NCBI GenBank assembly: GCA_900553355.1 | Contig: USDK01000022.1 | Location: 1-41,953 of the forward strand | Direction: 5' to 3' | DNA: 41,953 nt | DNA from: an uncultured Lachnospiraceae bacterium | GTDB taxonomy: Bacteria; Bacillota; Clostridia; Lachnospirales; Lachnospiraceae | Part shown: one piece after another, positions 1 to 7,409 of the stretch | How positions within the stretch are numbered: the first letter of the stretch is position 1 | How the letters are laid out: every line of letters begins with the position of its first letter | Notes under the pieces: model-generated | Seen by the model: the letters and a program-made list of their open reading frames with translations, nothing else | The model's database searches: none | Told to the model about the DNA's origin: nothing | Translations under genes and position numbers: made by a program

Positions 1-161
1 AAATGCTTGAAAGTATAGTGTTTATGCGGATAATCAAAAATCAGATATAAAATTTAATATAACTTTTTTAGAGATTTTTGTATAGCCAAAAATTACATGG
101 AAAAGCACAAAAAAAGAAAAAGCGACATAGATTATATCAAATACGCCAAGAGGTGCTTTTC

Positions 162-791
162 TTGAAGTCTTTTCCGCAACCCCTCACAGCTTCGGAAGAA
201 AGAGAATACATGCAAAGATATACAGAGGGTGACCTTGAAGCGAAGCATATACTGATCGAACGGAATCTGCGCCTCGTAGCCCATATCGTGAAAAAATACC
301 AGACATATGAAGAAGAGACAGAAGATCTGCTGTCCATCGGGACTATAGGATTGATTAAGGCAGTCGTTACGTTTAACCCCGATAAATCTGTAAGGCTGGG
401 AACCTATGCAGCACGGTGCATAGAAAATGAGATCCTGATGTTTCTACGGGCAAAGAAGAAATCCTCCCGGGAGATCTCCTTATATGAACCAATCGGGACG
501 GACCGGGAAGGAAACGAGATTCAGCTTTTTGATATCATCGAGACCGAAGAGGAGGATGCGCATCACAAGGCAGAGCTGAATGAAGACATCCGAAAACTCT
601 ATCAGAAGGTAGAATCAGAGCTGTCCCCCAGGGAGCGGACGGTACTGAAAATGCGTTACGGGCTGTATAACGAAGAAGAATATACCCAGCGGGAGATTGC
701 CGGACAATTGGGCATCTCTCGTTCTTACGTTTCGCGGATCGAAAAAAGTGCAATCGAGAAACTGAGGAAACATTTTCAGATGGGGACGTAG
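162..791 (+). CDS. sigK: SigK-type sporulation sigma factor
   Basis: A sigma-70 family factor whose sequence resembles sporulation sigma K, which directs late mother-cell transcription. Region 2 is visible as RNLRLVAHIVKKY, DLLSIGTIGLIKA and TYAARCIENEILM; region 4 near the C-terminus has TQREIAGQLGISRSYVSRIE, a helix-turn-helix for the -35 box. The frame opens at a TTG at 78 after an in-frame stop at 69-71, but that TTG has no ribosome binding site and adds a lysine-rich stretch unlike the family. I place the start at the TTG at 162, which has AGAGG at 149-153 eight bases upstream, giving 209 aa. There is no hydrophobic pro-sequence like that of Bacillus SigK. The last codons and the stop lie inside a long palindrome. 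Sigma family is certain; assignment to SigK rather than a paralogue is likely. Confidence 0.85.
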   Translation: MKSFPQPLTASEEREYMQRYTEGDLEAKHILIERNLRLVAHIVKKYQTYEEETEDLLSIGTIGLIKAVVTFNPDKSVRLGTYAARCIENEILMFLRAKKKSSREISLYEPIGTDREGNEIQLFDIIETEEEDAHHKAELNEDIRKLYQKVESELSPRERTVLKMRYGLYNEEEYTQREIAGQLGISRSYVSRIEKSAIEKLRKHFQMGT

Positions 792-824
792 ACTTTTGCA
801 AAAGTCTACGTCCCCATCTGAAAA
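773..824. repeat. 52-bp perfect palindrome at the sigK stop codon
   Basis: Both 26-base halves are exact reverse complements around a TTTTGCAAAA centre at 794-803. The left half includes the last codons and the stop of the sigma factor. It can act as a strong RNA hairpin and ends in AAAA on the top strand, so it may terminate transcription in the opposite direction better than for sigK. A second, imperfect copy of the same design follows at about 825-860, with CAGGG, a TTTTGCAAAA centre and CCCTGTCCCC, which suggests a repeat family rather than a simple terminator. Confidence 0.85.
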
Positions 825-860
825 CAGGGTGTCCCTTTTTGCAAAATGCCCTGTCCCCGA
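825..860. repeat. Imperfect second palindrome, related to the one at 773-824
   Basis: Shares the TTTTGCAAAA core and G/C-rich GGGAC/GTCCC arms with the 52-bp palindrome, but the arms no longer match fully. The rest of the gap up to comM (861-1035) shows no gene or clear promoter to me. Confidence 0.5.
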
Positions 861-1035
861 TTGACAGGATCTGGTGGATGGGGTAAGATGATTTTATCTT
901 TCTGGAGCAAGGTTCCGGTGTCTGCCGGGATTTATGTTTCAGGGTTCTAAAGGCCGTTTCGGCCGGTGTTTCAATTTGTTATGTTTTATGATGTGTAATG
1001 TGAATCGGGTGTTCTCTTGGAAATGGGGTGTGCAG

Positions 1036-2574
1036 ATGGCGTTTAGTACGGTGTTGTCTGCCTGTATCCGTGGGATACGGGCGGAGCTTGTCCATGTGGA
1101 GGCGGATATCAGCAATGGCCTTCCGGTGTTTCATATGGTGGGATATCTGTCGTCGGAGGTCAAGGAGGCGGCGGAAAGGGTGAGAACGGCGATCCGGAAT
1201 GCGGATCTTCAGCTCCCGGCTAAAAGGATCATGGTGAATCTTGCTCCGGCAACGGTGAGAAAAAGAGGAGCTTCTTACGACCTGCCCATTGCATTGGCGG
1301 TGCTTGCGGCTATGGGAGTGATCTCGTCTGGAGAGCTGGAAGGGGTCCTGGTGATCGGGGAACTGAGCCTGGACGGACGGGTGAGAAAGGTACCGGGGAT
1401 CCTTCCTGTTGTAATGTGTGCCAGGGATGCAGGCTGTCATACCTGTATTCTGCCGGAGGCAAATGGAATGGAAGGAGCATTGATTGATGGGATCCGGATC
1501 ATAGGAGTTTCTCATCTAAAACAGGTATGTGCATATTTAAATCATATGGAAGAAATTCGTCCGAAAGAGTCGAAAAGAATTGCAAAGATCCGGAATACAG
1601 AAAGCTTTCATATGCCGGATTTTTCGGAAGTGCATGGCCAGAAGGCGGTGAAGAGGGCGGCAGAGGTGGCAGCTGCGGGAGGACACAATCTTTTGCTGGT
1701 GGGTCCTCCGGGAAGTGGGAAATCTATGATTGCAAAAAGGATTCCATCAATCCTGCCTCCGCCGTCTGAAGAAGAAAGCATGGAGATCACGACAGTATAC
1801 AGTATCATGGGACTTCTGGATGAAGAAAAGCCGCTGATCACGGGAAGGCCTTTCCGTGAGGTGCACCATACGGTGACAAAGGCGGCTCTGATCGGTGGAG
1901 GAGGGATTCCGGTTCCGGGAGAAATCAGCCTGGCGCATGGAGGTGTCCTGTTCCTGGATGAACTGACAGAATTTCAAAGGCCAGTGTTAGAGGTGCTGCG
2001 TCAGCCCCTGGAAGAGCGGCAGATCTGCATTACAAGAAATCACGGCACTTATCAGTTCCCGGCCAACTTTATGCTGACGGCGGCCATGAACCCCTGTCCC
2101 TGTGGGAATTATCCGGATCTGGGAAGATGCAGCTGCACCCAGAGCCAGATCCGGCAATATCTGAGCCGGGTCAGCCAGCCGTTTCTGGACCGGATTGATC
2201 TGTGTGTGGAAGCGCCTAAGGTCGCTTATCAGGAGCTTAGAAGCAGACAGGAGGAAGAGTGTTCGGAGATAATCCGGAAACGCGTATGTCGGGCAAGAGA
2301 AATCCAGACATTACGCTACCAGGGAACAGGAATTATCTCAAACAGTATGCTTTCGTCCGGCGATCTTGAAAGATACTGTGGGCTGGACCGGGAGGGAGAA
2401 GCATTGATGCAGAAAATCTTCCGGGCGCTGGATCTGACGGCGAGAACTTACCATAAGATTCTAAAGGTAGCAAGAACGATTGCTGACCTGGAAGGCAGCG
2501 GGCGGATTCTGGAGCCGCATCTGAAAGAAGCGGCAGGCTACCGGACAATGGATAAAAAATACTGGGGAAGATGA
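1036..2574 (+). CDS. comM: YifB/ComM family Mg-chelatase-like AAA+ ATPase
   Basis: A 512-aa member of the YifB/ComM family, related to Mg-chelatase subunit I and to AAA+ helicases; ComM proteins act in branch migration during natural transformation. The N-terminal ChlI-like domain covers about residues 20-140. The AAA+ domain has Walker A GPPGSGKS near residue 222, Walker B VLFLDE near 304 and the family-typical MNPCPCGNY near 350, with a C-terminal helical domain after it. The frame is open from 934, but the conserved start MAFSTVLSACIRG begins at the ATG at 1036 and the length then matches the family. It is followed 13 bases later by dprA, a common Firmicute order (comM-dprA-topA) linked to DNA processing. 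Confidence 0.93.
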   Translation: MAFSTVLSACIRGIRAELVHVEADISNGLPVFHMVGYLSSEVKEAAERVRTAIRNADLQLPAKRIMVNLAPATVRKRGASYDLPIALAVLAAMGVISSGELEGVLVIGELSLDGRVRKVPGILPVVMCARDAGCHTCILPEANGMEGALIDGIRIIGVSHLKQVCAYLNHMEEIRPKESKRIAKIRNTESFHMPDFSEVHGQKAVKRAAEVAAAGGHNLLLVGPPGSGKSMIAKRIPSILPPPSEEESMEITTVYSIMGLLDEEKPLITGRPFREVHHTVTKAALIGGGGIPVPGEISLAHGGVLFLDELTEFQRPVLEVLRQPLEERQICITRNHGTYQFPANFMLTAAMNPCPCGNYPDLGRCSCTQSQIRQYLSRVSQPFLDRIDLCVEAPKVAYQELRSRQEEECSEIIRKRVCRAREIQTLRYQGTGIISNSMLSSGDLERYCGLDREGEALMQKIFRALDLTARTYHKILKVARTIADLEGSGRILEPHLKEAAGYRTMDKKYWGR

Positions 2575-2587
2575 CAGGAGGAACCGT

Positions 2588-3715
2588 ATGCAGGAAAAGG
2601 ATTTACAATATGAATATTGGCTGGCCGGGGTGCGCCGGCTGTCAGCAAAAAAGAAAAGAAAGCTGAAAGAGGCATATGGAAGTGCAAAAGCTGTATATTA
2701 TATAGAAGAAAACAGGCTTAAGGAACAGAATTTCCTGACCGAAGAAGAACTCCATGCCCTGGGCAGACGTGGCATGGGACGGGAGAGCGAGGAAGAGGTA
2801 AGAGAAAAGTGGGAAAAGCTGACAGAAAGCGGAATCCGGATGATCCCCTACGACTCACCGGAATATCCCGGAAGACTTACGGATATCCCCGATCCTCCCT
2901 ATGCTCTCTATGTCCGGGGAGAACTGCCGCCGGACGGACAGCCGTCAGCCGGGATTGTGGGGGCCAGGAGATGCACGCCCTATGGAGAACAGATGGCTCT
3001 GGAGTATGGGGAAGCGCTTGCAAGGGCCGGGATTGCGGTAATCAGCGGCATGGCAAGGGGAATTGACGGCGCGGGCCAGAGGGGAGCCTTAAATGCAGGA
3101 GGAAAAACCTATGGCGTGCTGGGATGTGGAGTGGATATCTGTTATCCCAGGGAACACATCGGCCTTTATATGGATATCATCAAAAATGGAGGGGTGATTT
3201 CCGAGCGCTTTCCGGGAGAAGCACCACTGCCGGCATATTTCCCGGAGCGTAACCGCATCATCAGCGGACTTTCCGATGTGGTACTGGTCATGGAAGCCAG
3301 GGTAAAAAGCGGTTCACTGATCACTGCCGACCAGGCGTTAGACCAGGGAAAAGACATCTATGCGCTTCCGGGACCGGCGGACAGTCCGCTGAGCGAGGGG
3401 TGTCACCGCCTGATCCGTCAGGGGGCAGGAATCCTTTTATCGCCCCAGGACCTGCTGGAAGAGCTGGGGATGGGAAGAATCCGGGTAATGAAAAAATCTG
3501 ACAAAAATAAAAAAACGCTTGAAAGTCCCGAAAATATGGTGTATAGTTGTCTCGGCTTATTTCCAAAGAGTACCAGCCATATAATAGAAGAAACAGGACT
3601 GGAGCCCGGACGGGTGGTGGAGGCCCTGGTTTCTCTGGTGCTGGATGGATATGCCAGGGAAATATCAAAAAATTATTATGTCAGAGCCAGAGACGGAGCT
3701 GACAGAAAAACATAA
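2588..3715 (+). CDS. dprA: DNA-processing protein DprA
   Basis: DprA/Smf loads RecA onto incoming single-stranded DNA. The 375-aa protein has the usual layout: an N-terminal helical SAM-like region, a Rossmann-like domain from about residue 70 to 295 with GIVGARRCTPYG, ISGMARGIDGAGQRGAL, LGCGVDICYPREH, ISERFPG, FPERNRIISGLSD and SGSLITADQALDQGKDIYALPGP, and a C-terminal winged helix (about 310-365). A strong GGAGG sits just before the ATG. It overlaps nothing and is 14 bases before topA, so comM, dprA and topA probably form one operon. Unrelated functions are unlikely. Confidence 0.96.
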   Translation: MQEKDLQYEYWLAGVRRLSAKKKRKLKEAYGSAKAVYYIEENRLKEQNFLTEEELHALGRRGMGRESEEEVREKWEKLTESGIRMIPYDSPEYPGRLTDIPDPPYALYVRGELPPDGQPSAGIVGARRCTPYGEQMALEYGEALARAGIAVISGMARGIDGAGQRGALNAGGKTYGVLGCGVDICYPREHIGLYMDIIKNGGVISERFPGEAPLPAYFPERNRIISGLSDVVLVMEARVKSGSLITADQALDQGKDIYALPGPADSPLSEGCHRLIRQGAGILLSPQDLLEELGMGRIRVMKKSDKNKKTLESPENMVYSCLGLFPKSTSHIIEETGLEPGRVVEALVSLVLDGYAREISKNYYVRARDGADRKT

Positions 3716-3729
3716 AACGGAGGAAAGAT

Positions 3730-5814
3730 ATGGCACGCTACCTTGTGATCGTGGAGTCGCCTGCAAAGGTGAAGACAATCAAAAAGTTTTTGGGAAGCAA
3801 TTATGTTGTGATGGCATCCAACGGACATGTAAGAGATCTGCCCAAAAGCCAGCTTGGAATAGATGTAGAGCATGATTATGAGCCGAAGTATATCACGATC
3901 CGCGGAAAGGGCGAGATCCTGGCGGCTTTGAGAAAAGAAGTGAAAAAGGCCGACAAAGTCTATCTCGCAACCGACCCGGACCGGGAAGGAGAAGCGATCT
4001 CCTGGCATCTGAGCAAGGCGTTGAAGCTGGATGAGAAAAAAACATATCGGATCAGCTTTAATGAAATTACCAAGAGTGCCGTTAAAGCATCCTTAAAAAA
4101 TGCACGAGAGATCGACACAGATCTGGTGGACGCCCAGCAGGCAAGAAGAGTCCTGGACAGGATCGTCGGCTATAAGATCAGTCCCCTTTTGTGGGCAAAA
4201 GTAAAAAGAGGCTTAAGTGCGGGGCGTGTCCAGTCGGTAGCACTGCGTATCATCGCGGATCGGGAAGAGGAGATCAATGCATTTATCCCGGAAGAATACT
4301 GGACCCTGGATGCAGAACTGAAAGTAGAAGGGGAGAAGAAACTTCTCAAGGCCAAATTTTTCGGTAAAGGGAATAAAAAAATGACGATCGGCTCAAAGGA
4401 AGAGCTGGACCAGATCCTGAAAGAACTGGAAGGGGCAGAGTATAAGGTAGATGAGATCCGCAAAGGAGAGCGCATCAAAAAAGCCCCGGTTCCGTTTACT
4501 ACCAGTACCCTGCAGCAGGAAGCATCAAAGGCTCTGAACTTTGCGACATCCAAGACCATGCGGATCGCCCAGCAGCTTTACGAAGGAATCGACATTAAGG
4601 GGAATGGGACAGTTGGTCTGATCACCTACCTGCGTACAGACTCCACCAGAGTATCGGAAGAAGCAGATCAGAATGTCCGTGAGTACATCGGGAAGAATTA
4701 CGGTGCTGAGTACGTGGCGTCCGGAGCGGTGTCACGGGGAAAAGAAAACCATGGGATCCAGGACGCCCACGAAGCAATCCGGCCCACGGATGTGACCCGG
4801 ACTCCGGCGGCTATGAAGGACTCACTGACCAGGGATCAGTTCCGGCTGTACCAGCTGGTGTGGAAGCGGTTTGTGGCGAGCAGGATGCAGCCGGCAAAGT
4901 ATGAGACGACATCCGTCAAGATTGCAGCCGGAGAGTATCGCTTTAGTGTTGCAGCTTCCAAAGTCGTGTTTGAAGGATTCCGCAGTGTCTATACGGAAGC
5001 TGACGAAGAAAAGGAAGAGAACAATGTGCTGTTAAAAGGGCTGGATCAGGATTCCAGACTCCAGAAGGAACGCTTCGAAACAAAGCAGCATTTTACACAG
5101 CCGCCGGCACATTACACTGAGGCAGCCCTTGTCAAGACGCTGGAAGAACTGGGCATCGGTCGTCCCAGCACCTATGCGCCTACCATTACGACGATTATTT
5201 CCAGAAGATATGTGGCAAAGGAGAATAAGAACCTGTATCTGACAGAAATCGGAGAAGTGGTAAACAATATCATGAAACAGTCCTTCCCAAGTATCGTGGA
5301 TGTAAACTTTACAGCCAATATGGAAGGCCTGCTGGATGGAGTAGCGGAAGGAAAAGTAAGATGGAAAACCATCATTGAAAATTTCTATCCAGATCTGGAT
5401 GCAGCCGTGAAAAAGGCTGAGGAAGAGCAGGAAAAGGTAAAAATCGAAGACGAAGTAACAGATGTGATCTGTGAACAGTGCGGCAGGAATATGGTCATTA
5501 AGTATGGACCGCACGGGAAGTTCCTGGCCTGTCCGGGATTCCCGGAATGCAGGAACACCAAGCCGTATCTGGAAAAAATCGGAGTGGCCTGTCCGCTTTG
5601 CGGCAAAGACGTTGTGATCAGGAAAACCAAAAAAGGCAGAAAATATTACGGCTGTGAAAACAATCCTGAATGTGAATTTATGTCGTGGCAGAAACCATCT
5701 GAAAAGAAATGCCCTCGCTGTGGAAGCTATATGGTAGAGAAGGGGAATAAACTGCTGTGCAGCGATGAAAAATGTGGATATGTCGAAGAAAAAAGAAATG
5801 TAAAGAATATTTAG
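3730..5814 (+). CDS. topA: DNA topoisomerase I (type IA)
   Basis: Relaxes negative supercoils by a transient 5'-phosphotyrosine link. The TOPRIM domain starts at the N-terminus (YLVIVESPAKVKTIKKFLG) and holds the acidic DPDREGEA motif near residue 83. The catalytic tyrosine is in GLITYLRTDSTR at about Tyr300. Three C-terminal four-cysteine zinc ribbons follow, starting near residues 580 (CEQCGRN), 620 (CPLCGKD) and 660 (CPRCGSY). At 694 aa it is of normal length. The start ATG follows GGAGGAAAGAT. The next gene is codY, 62 bases away; the 3' end of topA overlaps a CodY-box-like site. Confidence 0.97.
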   Translation: MARYLVIVESPAKVKTIKKFLGSNYVVMASNGHVRDLPKSQLGIDVEHDYEPKYITIRGKGEILAALRKEVKKADKVYLATDPDREGEAISWHLSKALKLDEKKTYRISFNEITKSAVKASLKNAREIDTDLVDAQQARRVLDRIVGYKISPLLWAKVKRGLSAGRVQSVALRIIADREEEINAFIPEEYWTLDAELKVEGEKKLLKAKFFGKGNKKMTIGSKEELDQILKELEGAEYKVDEIRKGERIKKAPVPFTTSTLQQEASKALNFATSKTMRIAQQLYEGIDIKGNGTVGLITYLRTDSTRVSEEADQNVREYIGKNYGAEYVASGAVSRGKENHGIQDAHEAIRPTDVTRTPAAMKDSLTRDQFRLYQLVWKRFVASRMQPAKYETTSVKIAAGEYRFSVAASKVVFEGFRSVYTEADEEKEENNVLLKGLDQDSRLQKERFETKQHFTQPPAHYTEAALVKTLEELGIGRPSTYAPTITTIISRRYVAKENKNLYLTEIGEVVNNIMKQSFPSIVDVNFTANMEGLLDGVAEGKVRWKTIIENFYPDLDAAVKKAEEEQEKVKIEDEVTDVICEQCGRNMVIKYGPHGKFLACPGFPECRNTKPYLEKIGVACPLCGKDVVIRKTKKGRKYYGCENNPECEFMSWQKPSEKKCPRCGSYMVEKGNKLLCSDEKCGYVEEKRNVKNI

Positions 5815-5820
5815 AAAATT
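5806..5820. promoter_or_regulatory. Candidate CodY box upstream of codY
   Basis: AATATTTAGAAAATT matches 13 of 15 positions of the Firmicute CodY consensus AATTTTCWGAAAATT. It lies 56 bases before the codY start and spans the topA stop codon. This would fit autoregulation, but one 13/15 match in AT-rich DNA can occur by chance. Confidence 0.45.
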
Positions 5821-5876
5821 TATTGAATGTTTGAATAATGTATGATAATATTACTTTCAAAGGATGGAGGTTTGCC

Positions 5877-6662
5877 ATGAGTGTACAATTATTAGATAAA
5901 ACAAGGAAAATCAACAAATTACTGCACAATAACAATTCCAGCAAAGTTGTTTTTAATGACATCTGTGCAGTGCTGACGGAAATCTTGGACTCTAACGTAA
6001 TCGTGATCAGTAAAAAGGGGAAGGTGCTCGGCTGCAGTCAGTGCGAGGGAGTGCCGCTGATCGGGGAACTGATTGAACAGAAAGTGGGGACACACATTGA
6101 CGGGATGCTGAACGAGCGGCTTCTTAGCATCCTTTCTACCAAAGAAAATGTAAATCTGGAAACCCTGGGATTTTCAGCGGATGTCGTCAAAGGATATCAG
6201 GCAATTATCACACCGATCGATATTGCAGGAGAGCGGCTGGGGACGCTGTTTATCTACAAGATTAACCAGATTTATGAGATTGACGATATCATTTTAAGTG
6301 AATATGGTACGACGGTCGTCGGTCTTGAGATGCTTCGGTCTGTTAATGAAGAGAGTGCTGAAGAGAGCAGAAAAGAACATATCGTGCAGTCTGCCATCAG
6401 CACACTGTCCTATTCTGAGCTGGAGGCAATTATTCACATCTTTGATGAGCTGGACGGTACAGAGGGAATCCTGGTGGCCAGCAAGATCGCTGATCGTGTA
6501 GGAATTACAAGATCTGTCATCGTGAATGCACTCCGTAAGTTCGAAAGTGCCGGCGTGATCGAATCCCGGTCCTCCGGTATGAAGGGAACCTATATCAAGG
6601 TAGTCAATGATTACGTGTTTACTGAACTGGAACATATTAAGGCTGAACGCATGAAGAAATAG
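5877..6662 (+). CDS. codY: GTP-sensing transcriptional regulator CodY
   Basis: A pleiotropic repressor that senses branched-chain amino acids and GTP. The 261-aa protein begins MSVQLLDKTRKINKLL, has the N-terminal GAF effector domain to about residue 155 and a C-terminal winged helix-turn-helix with ASKIADRVGITRSVIVNALRKFESAGVIESRSSGMKG read across residues 200-240 in two adjoining segments. An upstream in-frame ATG at 5838 exists, but the ATG at 5877 has GGAGG at 5866-5870 and matches the family N-terminus. Position downstream of topA is typical of Clostridia. Its own upstream site and one before the TSUP gene at 25032 resemble CodY boxes. Confidence 0.96.
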   Translation: MSVQLLDKTRKINKLLHNNNSSKVVFNDICAVLTEILDSNVIVISKKGKVLGCSQCEGVPLIGELIEQKVGTHIDGMLNERLLSILSTKENVNLETLGFSADVVKGYQAIITPIDIAGERLGTLFIYKINQIYEIDDIILSEYGTTVVGLEMLRSVNEESAEESRKEHIVQSAISTLSYSELEAIIHIFDELDGTEGILVASKIADRVGITRSVIVNALRKFESAGVIESRSSGMKGTYIKVVNDYVFTELEHIKAERMKK

Positions 6663-6673
6663 GAGAGGATAGG

Positions 6674-6976
6674 ATGTATGAAAAGTGTTCTGCCAGTCTG
6701 CGTATGGTGCGTATGATCCTGAAGGATGGATATCTGGATGAAACATCTTATCCGTGCACGATTATTACGTATCATCCGGAAGAGGAGTGCATATACTTAC
6801 TAACGGAGACGGACCTTTCCACATTTTCTCTGGACGGAATCTATGAGTGCAGGTTCGACGGGCCCGCGGGAGAAACTGCCTGTACAGGAATGCTGCTGGA
6901 ACGTTACTGGAACAGGTTTGGAAATGTGATCAAATTCCGGATCCAGAATGGATTTTATAAAAATCTTGTAAACTGA
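6674..6976 (+). CDS. Small conserved hypothetical protein downstream of codY
   Basis: A 100-aa soluble protein I do not recognise with confidence. It starts 12 bases after codY with AGGAGAGGATAGG before the ATG, so it is probably in the codY transcript. Predicted mainly beta strands (CTIITYHPEEECIYLLTE, GIYECRFDG, GNVIKFRIQNGFYKN), which resembles the C-terminal strand pattern of small PilZ-like proteins, but the PilZ RxxxR motif is not evident. No signal peptide or membrane segment. The groES promoter begins 11 bases after its stop. Confidence 0.7.
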   Translation: MYEKCSASLRMVRMILKDGYLDETSYPCTIITYHPEEECIYLLTETDLSTFSLDGIYECRFDGPAGETACTGMLLERYWNRFGNVIKFRIQNGFYKNLVN

Positions 6977-6987
6977 ATAAAAGGATG

Positions 6988-7016
6988 TTGACAAATCCAA
7001 AAGAGAGTGCTATTTT
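6988..7016 (+). promoter_or_regulatory. groESL promoter
   Basis: TTGACA at 6988-6993, a 17-base spacer and TATTTT at 7011-7016. The spacer contains GAGAGTGCT, a CIRCE-like half-site. Transcription would begin just before the CIRCE operator. Confidence 0.75.
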
Positions 7017-7030
7017 ATACCTAGAGTTTT

Positions 7031-7057
7031 TCAGCACTCTCTTTTAGTGAGTGCTAA
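7031..7057. promoter_or_regulatory. CIRCE operator (HrcA binding site)
   Basis: TCAGCACTC, nine bases, GAGTGCTAA: the canonical CIRCE inverted repeat with one mismatch in the left arm. It lies between the groES promoter and start codon, as expected for HrcA repression of groESL. hrcA itself is not in the window. Confidence 0.93.
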
Positions 7058-7090
7058 CAAATAGATTTTAATCTAAGGAGGCATTTTTCT

Positions 7091-7375
7091 ATGAAACTAG
7101 TACCATTAGGCGACAGAGTTGTATTGAAACAGTTGATTGCAGAAGAGACGACCAAGTCCGGAATCGTGATCCCGGGACAGTCCAAAGAAAAACCGCAGCA
7201 GGCAGAAGTCCTTGCAGTAGGACCAGGCGGAACAGTGGACGGAAAAGAAGTACAGATGAATGTTTCTGTCGGACAGACGGTTATCTATTCCAAATACGCA
7301 GGAACAACTGTAGAGATCGACGATGAAGAGTACATTATCGTAAAGCAGGATGACATCCTTGCAATCGTAGAATAA
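7091..7375 (+). CDS. groES: Co-chaperonin GroES
   Basis: The 94-aa heptameric lid of the GroEL folding chamber. Family motifs seen are VPLGDRVVLKQL at the start, the mobile-loop region ETTKSGIVIPGQSKEKPQ and the C-terminal YIIVKQDDILAIVE. TAAGGAGG lies eleven bases before the ATG. It is first in a two-gene operon with groEL 34 bases downstream, under a CIRCE operator, so heat-shock control by HrcA is expected. Confidence 0.98.
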   Translation: MKLVPLGDRVVLKQLIAEETTKSGIVIPGQSKEKPQQAEVLAVGPGGTVDGKEVQMNVSVGQTVIYSKYAGTTVEIDDEEYIIVKQDDILAIVE

Positions 7376-7409
7376 TATCCAGAAGAATCTTGTTAGGAGG
7401 CATGTAATT

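Noticed and set aside
934..1035. Longer N-terminus of the ComM-like protein
   Set aside because: The extra 34 residues are not typical of the family, whose conserved start begins at 1036.
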